From: Stenotrophomonas maltophilia
Lineage (GTDB): Bacteria > Pseudomonadota > Gammaproteobacteria > Xanthomonadales > Xanthomonadaceae
Direction of reading: 5' to 3'
Assembly: GCF_002799245.1 (NCBI RefSeq)
Contig: NZ_NEQV01000005.1
Span: forward strand, 124,001 to 188,000
DNA length: 64,000 nucleotides
Shown here piece after piece: positions 22,104-30,291 of this stretch. Made by a program: the position numbers and the translations under genes. Within the stretch, counting starts at the first letter, position 1, and each line of letters begins with the position of its first letter. The notes under the pieces were generated by a model that worked only from the letters and a program-made list of their open reading frames with translations, had not been told where the DNA came from and searched no databases.

Positions 22104-22638
22104 TACCAAGCTCAGCACCAAGCAACGCGTCGGCTTCGCCGCCGCGCCGCTGGCGTTGATCGGAGCGCTCGTCGCTGCCCTGGGCACGAACGACTCAGCG
22201 CACGAAGGGCGCCGATATACGCCGTACTACGATTCGGCCGGCATCCTGACTGTCTGCGCCGGCATCACTGGCCCGGCGGTGGTGAAGGGCAAGCGCTACA
22301 CCGACGACGAGTGCACCAGGCTGGAGACGGCCTACGTGCGGACCATGCTCGGCCACATGGGGCAGTGCGTCCGTGGTGAGTTCGAATTCCATGAGATCAA
22401 GGCTTGGGGCCACTTCGCCTACAACATCGGCACGCCGGCCTTCTGTGCCAGCACCGCGGCGAAGCGGCTCAACGCCGGCGAGCGCCAGGCCGCATGCACC
22501 GAAATGTGGAAGTGGCGGCTCGTCAGGATCGACGGCGTGAAGCGCGATTGCGCGCTTCCGCAGTGGCGTTCGAAGTGCGGCGGCATCATCGATCGCCGGC
22601 AGTGGGAAATGGCCACCTGCCAAGGCCGCCTGCAGTGA
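22096..22638 (+). CDS. Endolysin, GH24 lysozyme with signal-anchor (SAR-like)
   Basis: 180 residues from a GTG that overlaps the holin stop by 8 bp. It cleaves peptidoglycan glycan strands. Residues 13-30 are a weakly hydrophobic N-terminal segment rich in Ala and Gly, as in signal-arrest-release endolysins that leave the membrane when it is depolarised. The catalytic triad pattern E37-x8-D46-x5-T52 lies in HEGRRYTPYYDSAGILT. Several Cys in the C-terminal part may form disulfides in the periplasm. Confidence 0.9.
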   Translation: MADTKLSTKQRVGFAAAPLALIGALVAALGTNDSAHEGRRYTPYYDSAGILTVCAGITGPAVVKGKRYTDDECTRLETAYVRTMLGHMGQCVRGEFEFHEIKAWGHFAYNIGTPAFCASTAAKRLNAGERQAACTEMWKWRLVRIDGVKRDCALPQWRSKCGGIIDRRQWEMATCQGRLQ

Positions 22639-23009
22639 TCACCAGGTCGGCGATCAGGGCCTGGTGGGCAGCCTGGAAGTGGGTGGCCATCCTGGCCGGC
22701 CTGCTGGCCATGTCGCTCTGGCTCAACGTCAGGCAGTACGGCGATCGCCGTGAGGCTGCAGCTGCAGCTCGCGCCGCGACCCTCGAAGACACGCTGGAGG
22801 TGACGGCCGGGATCGCACGCCAGGCTCAGACCGACAGCGCCGAGCTGCTGCAGCGGCTCGAGGCGATCGCTGCACGCGGCGAGCGAACCAGAACCATCTA
22901 CCGAGCGGCAGCTGCAGCGCAGCCACTGCCAGCCAACTGCGCCCCGGGTCAGGCCCGGGTCGACGCCATCAACCAGGCCCTCGGGCCGACCAGCAGGACC
23001 GGGAAGTGA
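22635..23009 (+). CDS. Inner-membrane spanin (Rz-like)
   Basis: 124 residues from a GTG overlapping the endolysin stop. Residues 13-30 are a transmembrane helix (WVAILAGLLAMSLWLNV); residues 38-90 are a periplasmic Ala/Arg/Glu coiled coil, ending in a short Cys-containing tail. This is the form of an i-spanin that links to an outer-membrane lipoprotein and fuses the membranes in the last lysis step. Confidence 0.75.
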   Translation: MITRSAIRAWWAAWKWVAILAGLLAMSLWLNVRQYGDRREAAAAARAATLEDTLEVTAGIARQAQTDSAELLQRLEAIAARGERTRTIYRAAAAAQPLPANCAPGQARVDAINQALGPTSRTGK

Positions 23010-23335
23010 CCCAGAAGCCCTCGATCGGACGGATCGTCCACTACACCCTGAGCGACACCGACGCGCTGCGCATCAATGCGCGCCGGACCGACGGTCCGTC
23101 CATGCAGGAGCGGCTGCTCGACAGCACCTGGCCAGTCGGTGCACAGGCCCACGTCGGCAACCGGGCAGCCGCCGGCGACGTGCTGCCCGCCCTGGTCGTG
23201 GCGGTCCAGCCGAACGGCCAGGTCAACGCCCAGGTGTTCCTGGACGGTAATGACGTGCTGTGGGTCACCAGCCGTGACGAGGCCAGTGAGGAATCCGGCA
23301 GCCACCCCGGCCGCTGGCACTGGCCGCAGCGCTGA
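23006..23335 (+). CDS. Hypothetical protein in the lysis cassette
   Basis: 109 residues, GTG start overlapping the Rz-like stop by 4 bp. It reads GRIVHYTLSDTDALRINARR, then ALVVAVQPNGQVNAQVFLDG and WVTSRDEASEE. The same kind of small beta-rich protein is found beside lysis and tail genes in other prophages. Role unknown. Confidence 0.65.
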   Translation: MTQKPSIGRIVHYTLSDTDALRINARRTDGPSMQERLLDSTWPVGAQAHVGNRAAAGDVLPALVVAVQPNGQVNAQVFLDGNDVLWVTSRDEASEESGSHPGRWHWPQR

Positions 23336-23339
23336 CGCC

Positions 23340-23636
23340 ATGAAGCTGCGCCAGGCTCTCCCGATCGCGGCACTGATCCTGCTGGTGGGCTGCACGCAGC
23401 ACCTGCAGCGTGTGCCGGCGCAGTGCGACGCGATGTGCTTCCGGCCGTGCGTCGACGCCGGCGAAGACACCGGCGTGCGTGTGACGGCCGATCCTGCCGC
23501 CGCGGACGCCTGGGACAGCATCGGCGGGGACGTGGTCGGCCAGCTGGCCGACAAGCTCCGCACCTGCGACGTGCGACGGAAGGCCTGCGAACAGTGCCTG
23601 CGCCGGCTCGACGCCAAGAACGTAATCCAGCTTTGA
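23340..23636 (+). CDS. Cys-rich lipoprotein, candidate outer-membrane spanin
   Basis: 98 residues. The N-terminus has a lipoprotein signal with lipobox LVGC at residues 15-18. The mature part contains CDAMCFRPC and CDVRRKACEQC. A lipoprotein two genes after an Rz-like gene is a natural o-spanin candidate. It lacks the Pro-rich sequence common in Rz1, so the function is not certain. Confidence 0.6.
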   Translation: MKLRQALPIAALILLVGCTQHLQRVPAQCDAMCFRPCVDAGEDTGVRVTADPAAADAWDSIGGDVVGQLADKLRTCDVRRKACEQCLRRLDAKNVIQL

Positions 23637-23665
23637 TCGCCATCCCGACGCCATAGGAGAGCAGC

Positions 23666-23950
23666 ATGTTGAACCAGCAAGCCGGCACAACCCCACTGGC
23701 GGACCCGCAGACCCCGATCGAATCCGCCGTGAAGGACTTGGCGCGGGCCCAGCAGGATCTGCACATCGCTGTCGAGCAGCTGGCGCTTCGCCTCGCGCCG
23801 GCGCTGGCAGAGGCGAAGCCCGACTCCCAGGCATCCACCGGACGTGCCGTCGGTGCGTCCCCGTTGCTCGAAGACCTGTTCAAGAGGCGAGACGCAGCTG
23901 CGCAGACCCTCGACTTCGTCAACGCACTGCACGCCCAGCTGACCCTGTGA
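23666..23950 (+). CDS. Small helical protein
   Basis: 94 residues with GGAGAGCAGC before the ATG. Two helical segments (ESAVKDLARAQQDLHIAVEQ and FKRRDAAAQTLDFVNALHAQL) suggest a coiled coil. It begins the tail-fibre cassette and may be a structural or assembly protein; no family recognised. Confidence 0.55.
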   Translation: MLNQQAGTTPLADPQTPIESAVKDLARAQQDLHIAVEQLALRLAPALAEAKPDSQASTGRAVGASPLLEDLFKRRDAAAQTLDFVNALHAQLTL

Positions 23951-24351
23951 GCCGGACGCCCGCCAGCTTCAGCCTCACGGTCGTGCGCGGCGCGACCTGG
24001 GAGGACGACTTCACCTACACCAACCCGGATGGGAGCCCGTTCGACCTGACCGGCTACCAGGCGCGGATGCAGGTGCGGACGCTGGCGGGCCAGTTCGGGC
24101 TGACCGAGGCCGACACCCTGGTCATGGAGCTCAGTACCGCGGCCGGTTCGCTGGTCATTGCCGATCCGTTGGACGGGATGGTCTCGATTACCGTGCCAGC
24201 GGTGGCCACCGAGGTGCTGAACCCGGCGAACGCACGCAAGGTGAAGCACTGCTACAGCCTGGAGCTGTTCAAGCCGGCGGGCGCGGATCCGGAGTACGTG
24301 ATCCCGCTGGTGGCCGGCAAGGTCACGGTCCAGGGCGAGACGACACGCTGA
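23947..24351 (+). CDS. Tail/fibre-associated beta protein
   Basis: 134 residues, GTG start with 4-bp overlap. The pattern SLTVVRGATWEDDFTY, FDLTGYQARMQVR and VAGKVTVQGET matches a beta-sandwich family frequent next to tail-fibre genes (similar to baseplate upper-protein N-domains). Probably a virion component connecting fibres. Confidence 0.6.
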   Translation: MSRTPASFSLTVVRGATWEDDFTYTNPDGSPFDLTGYQARMQVRTLAGQFGLTEADTLVMELSTAAGSLVIADPLDGMVSITVPAVATEVLNPANARKVKHCYSLELFKPAGADPEYVIPLVAGKVTVQGETTR

Positions 24352-24890
24352 TGCCTGTGATTCGAGCCAGCGAGGGCGCGGCCCGCGTGATCGTGGTCGA
24401 GCGCCGCGGTGCCGTCGCCATTCGCGATCCCCGCACACCGATCGTCGCAACGGCCCGCCCGACACAGGTCGAGGCAATCCAGGCAGACACGCGGACGGTC
24501 GAGGTTGCAGCGCGCGGCGCGCAGGGCCCGGCCGGTCCGGCCGGCACCTCGCCAGAAGCGACGTACCCAGTTGGCCAGCCGATCCATGGTCACCGCGTGG
24601 TTCGCCTGGACAACGGCAAGGCCTATCACCCGGACACGGCGGTGCTGGAACACGCGCAGGCCTGCATTGGCATCGCCCTGCAGTCGGCCAACAGCGGCGA
24701 GGTCGCGGTGCGCCTGGCCGGCACGATCGAGGAAGCCAGCTGGACCTGGCGCGACGGCGCGGTGTGGTGCGGCACCGACGGCGCGCTCACGCAAGCCCCG
24801 GGCACCACCGGCTGGTTGTTGTGCGTTGGCCGGGCGCTCAACGCCACCACCCTGATGATCGACTTCGACTCACCCATTGCGCGGATCTGA
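24351..24890 (+). CDS. Fibre-like protein with short collagen-type stretch
   Basis: 179 residues. A GAQGPAGPAGT collagen-like segment lies near residue 60. A beta-rich domain follows (GQPIHGHRVVRLDNGKAYHP, VAVRLAGTIEEASW) of the type often seen as a trimeric fibre repeat. Likely part of the tail-fibre complex. Confidence 0.6.
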   Translation: MPVIRASEGAARVIVVERRGAVAIRDPRTPIVATARPTQVEAIQADTRTVEVAARGAQGPAGPAGTSPEATYPVGQPIHGHRVVRLDNGKAYHPDTAVLEHAQACIGIALQSANSGEVAVRLAGTIEEASWTWRDGAVWCGTDGALTQAPGTTGWLLCVGRALNATTLMIDFDSPIARI

Positions 24891-24894
24891 ACCC

Positions 24895-25422
24895 ATGGCC
24901 GACAAGACCCTGCAGCTCAAGAACAACATCACCACTGAGGTCGAAGGCGTCACCGCGTCAGCTGGTGCTGCCGATGCCGGCAAGATCGCGGCCCTGGGCC
25001 CGGATGGCCGCTTCGACGACTCGCTGCTGCCGGCTGGCATTGGCGCAGACACCAAGATCTACCCGGCCAGCGAGGTACTGGCCGCCGGCGACTACGTGAA
25101 CATCTGGGACGACGCCGGCACGGCCAAGGTGCGCAAGGCTGATGCCAGCGCCGCAAACGCAGGCAAGCGCGCCCATGGCTTCGTGCGCGCTGGCGTCGGC
25201 GCCATCGGCAGTGACGCCACCGTGTACTTCGAAGGGCCGAACAGCTCGCTTTCGGGGCTTACCCCGGGCGCGACCTACGTGCTGAGCCACACCACCCCCG
25301 GCGGTGTAGTGCCGCTGGCATCGGGCAGCACCACGGCGGGCCACATCCTGCAGATCCTGGGCGTGGCCACCGACGTAGGCGAGATCAACGCCGAGATCGG
25401 CAATCCGGTGGTCCGGGCCTGA
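24895..25422 (+). CDS. Structural protein of the fibre cassette
   Basis: 175 residues. The N-terminus has a short hinge with ADAGKIAALGPDGRFDDSLLP, the type of sequence seen at the bases of tail fibres. A C-terminal beta domain follows (LSGLTPGATYVLSHTTPGG, TTAGHILQILGVA) that resembles receptor-binding or fibre-repeat domains with a DUF2190-like feel. Exact role not resolved. Confidence 0.6.
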   Translation: MADKTLQLKNNITTEVEGVTASAGAADAGKIAALGPDGRFDDSLLPAGIGADTKIYPASEVLAAGDYVNIWDDAGTAKVRKADASAANAGKRAHGFVRAGVGAIGSDATVYFEGPNSSLSGLTPGATYVLSHTTPGGVVPLASGSTTAGHILQILGVATDVGEINAEIGNPVVRA

Positions 25423-25423
25423 T

Positions 25424-25627
25424 ATGGCTGCGCGCCGTCCGCTCGTCCTCGATGCGAGCAATCGCACCAGGGAGCTGCCCGCCGATGACATCTTGATCGG
25501 TGTTCCGCTGCAGCTCGCGGTCGGGCTCCGGGCTGGCGGAGTGTTCAACGTCGCCCTGACCTCGACCTACGCGATGACGATCGGCCTGCGCGCTGGTGGC
25601 ACGTTCACCGTTCAGGCGACCACCTGA
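25424..25627 (+). CDS. Small fibre-cassette protein
   Basis: 67 residues with an internal repeat: AVGLRAGGVFNVALTST and TIGLRAGGTFTVQATT are two copies of one beta hairpin. It starts with RRPLVLDASNRTRELPADD, similar to the start of the next, larger gene (TPLILNQDTARVEELAAAD). It may be a shortened relative sharing an attachment segment. Confidence 0.55.
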   Translation: MAARRPLVLDASNRTRELPADDILIGVPLQLAVGLRAGGVFNVALTSTYAMTIGLRAGGTFTVQATT

Positions 25628-26700
25628 TGGCCACCCGCACCCCGCTGATCCTCAACCAGGACACGGCCCGCGTCGAAGAGTTGGCCGCAGCGGATACGCT
25701 GGCCGGTACCCTCATCGAGGGGTACGGCGGGCGGAATCTGCTGATCAACGGCGACTTCCGCTATTGGCAGCGCGCAACTACCTCGCCGGCCAGCGCAACG
25801 CGGCGCTACGTGGCTGACCGCTGGGAGACATGGAGCATCGGTTCGTCCACTCAGGTCGACGCGATGGCTATCAATGACGGCAGCCTTGATCCTCCAGCAC
25901 GATATGCAAAGCGCGTGATCGTCAACAGCGTCGCAGGTAGCGGGAACATCGCGTTCGTCCGCCAGCACATTGAAGACGTTCGTACGTCTTCCGGTAAGAA
26001 CGTGACTTTTTCGGTCCGTATTTTCTCGCAGGCCGTCAGTCAGGTATCGGTGAATATTGCGCAGAACTTCGGCGTCAACGGGAGTGCTGCGGTCAACACA
26101 ACCGCACAAAAGTTCTCCCTGGTTGCCGGTTGGCAGACCATCACCGCGACTTTCGCAATCCCTTCTGTCTCCGGTAAAACTATCGGCGCGTCCAACTCCC
26201 TCATCTTGCAGATTTGGTTCGATGCAGGGTCTGACTACAACACGGTTACGGCATCTCTGGGCCAGCGCAGCGGTACCTACTGGATCGCAAACGCGCAACT
26301 GGAAAATGGTTCTTTGGCCACTCCGTTCGACACCCGCCCCGACGCGCTGGAACTGCTGATGTGTCGTAGGTACTTCCGCAAGAGCTACGATCTTGACGTC
26401 GCTCCGGGTTCTAATTCAGGGCAGGGCCTGTTCGTGATCCTGTTGCAGACTCTTGCGAACGCCTCTTACAGCAGCGGCATACAGATTGCTTTCGATTCAC
26501 CGATGCGTGCAACACCAGCTGTAACTATCTATCCGAAGTACGGCGGGTCTGGCGGATTCATGACTGACGATGCCGCATCGTCACAACGCGCAGCAACAGT
26601 TGCAGGCGCAGGGCAATGCGGGTTCTACGTCTTCGCAAGCACCGTGGCGAGTAATCAGATCAACCTTCAAGGTCACTGGACTGCTGACGCGGAGCTTTGA
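25627..26700 (+). CDS. Tail fibre / receptor-binding protein candidate
   Basis: 357 residues. An N-terminal attachment segment is followed by LLINGDFRYWQRATTSP and ADRWETWS, a jelly-roll carbohydrate-binding pattern common in phage fibres. Further beta sandwich sequence (SGTYWIANAQLENGSLATPF) and a C-terminal fibre-like domain follow. From about 25850 on, the gene is more AT-rich than its neighbours, suggesting recent acquisition. It would recognise a sugar or surface receptor on the host. Confidence 0.75.
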   Translation: MATRTPLILNQDTARVEELAAADTLAGTLIEGYGGRNLLINGDFRYWQRATTSPASATRRYVADRWETWSIGSSTQVDAMAINDGSLDPPARYAKRVIVNSVAGSGNIAFVRQHIEDVRTSSGKNVTFSVRIFSQAVSQVSVNIAQNFGVNGSAAVNTTAQKFSLVAGWQTITATFAIPSVSGKTIGASNSLILQIWFDAGSDYNTVTASLGQRSGTYWIANAQLENGSLATPFDTRPDALELLMCRRYFRKSYDLDVAPGSNSGQGLFVILLQTLANASYSSGIQIAFDSPMRATPAVTIYPKYGGSGGFMTDDAASSQRAATVAGAGQCGFYVFASTVASNQINLQGHWTADAEL

Positions 26701-26701
26701 C

Positions 26702-27166
26702 ATGTACCGGCTTACCGCAAATCCAGATGTGCTGTACTGCATCGAAACCGGCGCTTTCATCCCGCGCGGTCATTACCTGTGGCCGACAGAATGGCTGGAG
26801 ACGAGCACCCCGCTACCGATCCCACCGCCCTACGAGCTGCACTCGCCGGAGCACTACCGCGCCATTCGTGCAGCCGCATGGAAGTGGATGACGGAGTTCG
26901 TGCAGGAGCGCCGGTACGACACGGTCGAAAGCTGTTGCAGCTACTTCGACAGTGGGGTGGAGCGTTATCGGCTCGAAGCCCGTGCGATGGTCGCGTGGCG
27001 CGACGCTGTGAATCAGGCGTTGGAAGCGCTGGTGGTAAACCCGCCCGCCAACATCGAGACGTGGGAACAGGTGCAGGCGCTGCTGCCTCAGCCGTCCCGG
27101 TTCAACTGGCCGTCCAGCGTAGAGCTCCCGCTCGGGGTAGGTGACGGCCCCGCAGTGCAACTTTGA
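26702..27166 (+). CDS. Tail fibre assembly-like protein
   Basis: 154 residues, immediately after the fibre gene. The N-terminus (YRLTANPDVLYCIETGAFIP) is a short beta unit. The C-terminal part (MVAWRDAVNQALEALVVNPP.. EQVQALLPQPSRFNWP) is similar in layout to fibre chaperones, which fold or trim fibres. Base composition follows the fibre gene, so the two were probably acquired together. Confidence 0.55.
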   Translation: MYRLTANPDVLYCIETGAFIPRGHYLWPTEWLETSTPLPIPPPYELHSPEHYRAIRAAAWKWMTEFVQERRYDTVESCCSYFDSGVERYRLEARAMVAWRDAVNQALEALVVNPPANIETWEQVQALLPQPSRFNWPSSVELPLGVGDGPAVQL

Positions 27167-27190
27167 TCCAATCTGAGAGGAACCCCGCCA

Positions 27191-27799
27191 GTGGCCGGAA
27201 AGATTGACCCGGCGACGGGCCTGCAGGACCAGCAACGGCGGTTCGCGGACGAGTACCTGGTCGACTTCAATGGCACGGCCGCCTACGTACGCGCCGGCTA
27301 CAAGGCCACCGGCGCCGCGGCCAGTGCTGCCGCAGCGAGGCTGCTGGCCAACTCCAAGGTGCAGGCCTACCTGGCCAGCAGGAAGGAAGAGCTGCTGCTG
27401 TCGCAGCGGGTCGATCAGGAAGCGGTGCTGGCCCGGCTGGCGTTCATGGCGCTGGGTGACATCCGCACCCTGTTCGATCAGCACGGCAACCTGAAGCCGA
27501 TGAGCGAGCTCACGGCAGAAGAGGCCAGCCTGGTCCAGGGCGTGGAGGTGTTCGAAGAATGGGAAGGGCGAGGCGACGAGCGGCGTGCGGTCGGCCTCAC
27601 CAAGAAGATCAAGCTGGTCAGCCGCCTTGACGCGGTGAAGACCCTAGGCACGCACTTCGGCATGTTCGCCAAGAAGGTCGAGCACACCGGCAAGAACGGT
27701 GGCCCGATCGAGAGCCAGACGCGGATCCTTGGCGATGTGATGGATCTCATCGATGGGTCCGACACCGGCCCCGGGCCTTCGAGCTCGCGGAGCAAGTAA
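27191..27799 (+). CDS. terS: Terminase small subunit
   Basis: 202 residues, GTG start after GAGAGGAACC. It recognises the packaging site on phage DNA. The family pattern is clear: LQDQQRRFADEYLVDFNGTA, AYVRAGYKATGAAASA and ARLLANSKVQAYL, a helix-turn-helix, followed by oligomerisation helices and DAVKTLGTHFGMF. It lies 3 bp before the large subunit. Confidence 0.9.
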   Translation: MAGKIDPATGLQDQQRRFADEYLVDFNGTAAYVRAGYKATGAAASAAAARLLANSKVQAYLASRKEELLLSQRVDQEAVLARLAFMALGDIRTLFDQHGNLKPMSELTAEEASLVQGVEVFEEWEGRGDERRAVGLTKKIKLVSRLDAVKTLGTHFGMFAKKVEHTGKNGGPIESQTRILGDVMDLIDGSDTGPGPSSSRSK

Positions 27800-27802
27800 G
27801 CC

Positions 27803-29356
27803 GTGGAGGAACTTAGCGACCAGGACGCCAGCCGAATCATCGAGAAGTTGGGCGATCGGTGGTGGCGCCTGAACAACCTGTACTACATCACCGACAAGTT
27901 CGGTCGGCGGGTGCAGTTCAAGCTGAACGAGGTGCAGGCGGACCTCGATGACAACCTGCACACGCTCAACCTGGCGCTGAAGTCGCGCCAGCACGGCATC
28001 ACGACCTGGGCCTGCATCCGGGCCCTGGACATGGCGCTGTTCAAGAAGAACACCAAGGCCGGCGTGGTCGCCCACACCGCCGGGGACGCCGCTAAGTTCT
28101 TCCGCAGCAAGGTGCTCTACGCCTACGACAACCTGCCGGACTGGTTGAAGAAGATCCGGCCGGCCGTCCGCCGGGACATGCGCGACGGCGTTCTTGAGCT
28201 GGCCAATGGCTCCAGCATCGAGGTCTCGGTGTCCCACCGTGGCGGCACGCTGACGTTCCTGCATATCTCCGAGTACGGCCCGATGTGCGCCATGTACCCG
28301 GAGCGGGCGGGAGAGGTGGCATCCGGTGCACTGAACGCGATCGCCTCCGGCAACATCGTGGTGATCGAGTCGACCGCCTACGGTGCCGCAGGCGACTTCT
28401 ACGAGCGCTGCCAGACAGCGATCGAGCTGGACCGGCAGATCCGCGCCGGCACGGCCAAGCTGACGGCGATGGACTACCGCTTCCACTTCTATCCGTGGTT
28501 CCGGGATCCGATCAACGAGCTCGACCCGGATGGCGTCACGCTCACCGCCGAGGATGAGGCCTACTTCGCCAAGGTCGAGGCGGAGATGCACTACACGCTG
28601 CGGCCTGAGCAGAAGGCCTGGTACGTCAAGAAGGCGGCCGAGCAGCGCGACAAGATGAAGCGCGAGCACCCCAGTACGCCGGAAGAGGCCTTCCAGGCGA
28701 GCACCGAAGGTGCGTACTACGGCAAGGAAATGGCCGCCGCCGACAGCAGCGGACGGATCACCGACCTGCCGATCAACCCGCAGGTGCCCATCCACACCTT
28801 CTGGGACATCGGCCGCAGCGACGCGACGAGCATCTGGTTCATGCAGGAGAACGGCCCCTGGCTGGACTTCGTCGATTTCTACGAAAACTCCGGCTTTGGC
28901 GTGGCGCACTACGCCAAGGTGTTGAAGGAGCGTGGCTACCTGTACGGCAAGCACTACTGGCCGCACGACGGTGCCAATGAGGACTGGTCCGCCAACGAGA
29001 ATCGGGTGCAGGTCGCTGGCAAGCTGGGGGTCAAGCCGATCGTGGTAGTGCCCCGGATCAATGACATCACCGAGGGCATCGAAATGGTCCGCAACATCCT
29101 GCCGCGCTGCCGATTCGACAGGGTCCGGTGCGGCCCGCCCAAGGCCGGTGAGGGCCGCGGCGGGCTGGAGGCCCTGCGCCGCTACACCAAGGTCTGGAAC
29201 GAGAAGACCGAAACGTATTCCGACCTCCCATTCCACAACTGGGCCAGTAACCCTGCCGACGCGTTCCGGCAGGTCGCCCAGGGCTACGTCAGCAGCAGCG
29301 GCCGCCGCGTCGGCGAATCGCGCGGCGCCGACAACGACAACTGGAGAACTGCATGA
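27803..29356 (+). CDS. terL: Terminase large subunit
   Basis: 517 residues, GTG start. ATP-driven packaging motor and nuclease. A deviant Walker A SRQHGITT lies at residues 61-68 and a Walker B-like TFLHISEYG ends at E157. The nuclease half begins near TFWDIGRSDATSIWF (first Asp) and continues with HDGANEDW and a late ASNPADAFR. Length and order are those of headful-type terminases such as P22 gp2 relatives. Confidence 0.93.
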   Translation: MEELSDQDASRIIEKLGDRWWRLNNLYYITDKFGRRVQFKLNEVQADLDDNLHTLNLALKSRQHGITTWACIRALDMALFKKNTKAGVVAHTAGDAAKFFRSKVLYAYDNLPDWLKKIRPAVRRDMRDGVLELANGSSIEVSVSHRGGTLTFLHISEYGPMCAMYPERAGEVASGALNAIASGNIVVIESTAYGAAGDFYERCQTAIELDRQIRAGTAKLTAMDYRFHFYPWFRDPINELDPDGVTLTAEDEAYFAKVEAEMHYTLRPEQKAWYVKKAAEQRDKMKREHPSTPEEAFQASTEGAYYGKEMAAADSSGRITDLPINPQVPIHTFWDIGRSDATSIWFMQENGPWLDFVDFYENSGFGVAHYAKVLKERGYLYGKHYWPHDGANEDWSANENRVQVAGKLGVKPIVVVPRINDITEGIEMVRNILPRCRFDRVRCGPPKAGEGRGGLEALRRYTKVWNEKTETYSDLPFHNWASNPADAFRQVAQGYVSSSGRRVGESRGADNDNWRTA

Positions 29357-29631
29357 GCGTTTCCCGCCGCGAGCGGAACCAACCCACCACGGTCGAGCTG
29401 GTCGACCTGCTGTCGATGCTGGTGGCCGCCGCTGATGAAGGGCAACTGGTAAGCGTCGCTTTCATGTTGCGATCGCCGGAAGGCGACACGATGGTCGACT
29501 ACCGCGGCAGCCACGAGCTGAGCGAGCTCACCGCTCGCACCGTCCTGCAGCGCATTGCCCAGGACGTTGCCGGCACCCATCCGGCGATCGCTGCCCAGAT
29601 CGCCTCCGACCTCGCCAGGAAGGCGAACTGA
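29353..29631 (+). CDS. Hypothetical protein
   Basis: 92 residues. A two-helix, two-strand small domain (VELVDLLSMLVAAADEGQLVS.. AFMLRSPEGDTMVDYRG). The start overlaps the terL stop by 4 bp. Unknown role in the head-assembly operon. Confidence 0.6.
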   Translation: MSVSRRERNQPTTVELVDLLSMLVAAADEGQLVSVAFMLRSPEGDTMVDYRGSHELSELTARTVLQRIAQDVAGTHPAIAAQIASDLARKAN

Positions 29632-29632
29632 C

Positions 29633-29821
29633 GTGGAAGACCATGACGTCGAGCAGCTGGCCATCCACCTGCAGCAGGCGCGCGCCTACGCGCGGTACCT
29701 GCCAGGGGGCGAGAACCACGGCAGCCTGGTCGAGGACCACGTCCTGTCACCGGACCAGGCCGCAGCGGCGGTAGTGGAAGAGCTGGACGCAGCCCTGGAG
29801 CTGCTTGGAGCTGAGGCATGA
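29633..29821 (+). CDS. Small hypothetical protein
   Basis: 62 residues from the GTG at 29633, acidic and helical (EQLAIHLQQARAYARYLPGG, AAAAVVEELDAALELLG). It overlaps the next gene by 4 bp. No family recognised. Confidence 0.5.
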   Translation: MEDHDVEQLAIHLQQARAYARYLPGGENHGSLVEDHVLSPDQAAAAVVEELDAALELLGAEA

Positions 29822-30291
29822 GCGCCGAGCTCGAGCTCGCCCCAGATGGCTTCGTGTGGTGTGGCAAGAAGGGAGACCTCACCCTGTACCTGACCCACAT
29901 CGTGCGCGATGGCGACGACGATGCCGCCCTCTACATCCGGAACGAAAACCGCCGTGTCGAGGGTGTGAACCCCGTGACCGGGATGATCGCCTATGGCAGC
30001 CCGGCCTACCTGGTGCCGTTCCGCGACTTCTGGATCTTCCGCCCGGAGGACAGGGATCGGGGCCGGCACCACCACATCGGCGACATGGTCGCCCGTCTTC
30101 AGAACGCCTCGGTTGCGCTCTACGGCCTTGACGTCCCGGCCTATCGGCACCGCATCCACGACGCCATTCTCGAATTCTGCGACGACGTGAAGAACCTGCG
30201 GCCGCCGGCGGAGCAGACCCGGGAGCAGTGGCTCGGCGAGATGGCGCGGATGGGGATCCAGATCAAGATCAACGGGCAGAAGGTGAACTGA
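29818..30291 (+). CDS. Hypothetical protein before portal
   Basis: 157 residues. Beta-rich N-terminus (DLTLYLTHIVRDGDDDAALY) then helices with RHRIHDAILEFCDDVKNLRPP. Located between terminase and portal with 4-bp and 1-bp overlaps. Possibly a packaging accessory protein; unknown. Confidence 0.6.
   Translation: MSAELELAPDGFVWCGKKGDLTLYLTHIVRDGDDDAALYIRNENRRVEGVNPVTGMIAYGSPAYLVPFRDFWIFRPEDRDRGRHHHIGDMVARLQNASVALYGLDVPAYRHRIHDAILEFCDDVKNLRPPAEQTREQWLGEMARMGIQIKINGQKVN

Noticed and set aside
25424..26700. Diversity-generating retroelement acting on the fibre gene
   Set aside because: No reverse transcriptase frame and no template/variable repeat pair were seen in the window.
27644..29236. 530-codon minus-strand frame opposite terL
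   Set aside because: Shadow of the terminase genes; composition Val/Asp/His-rich and no recognisable domain.
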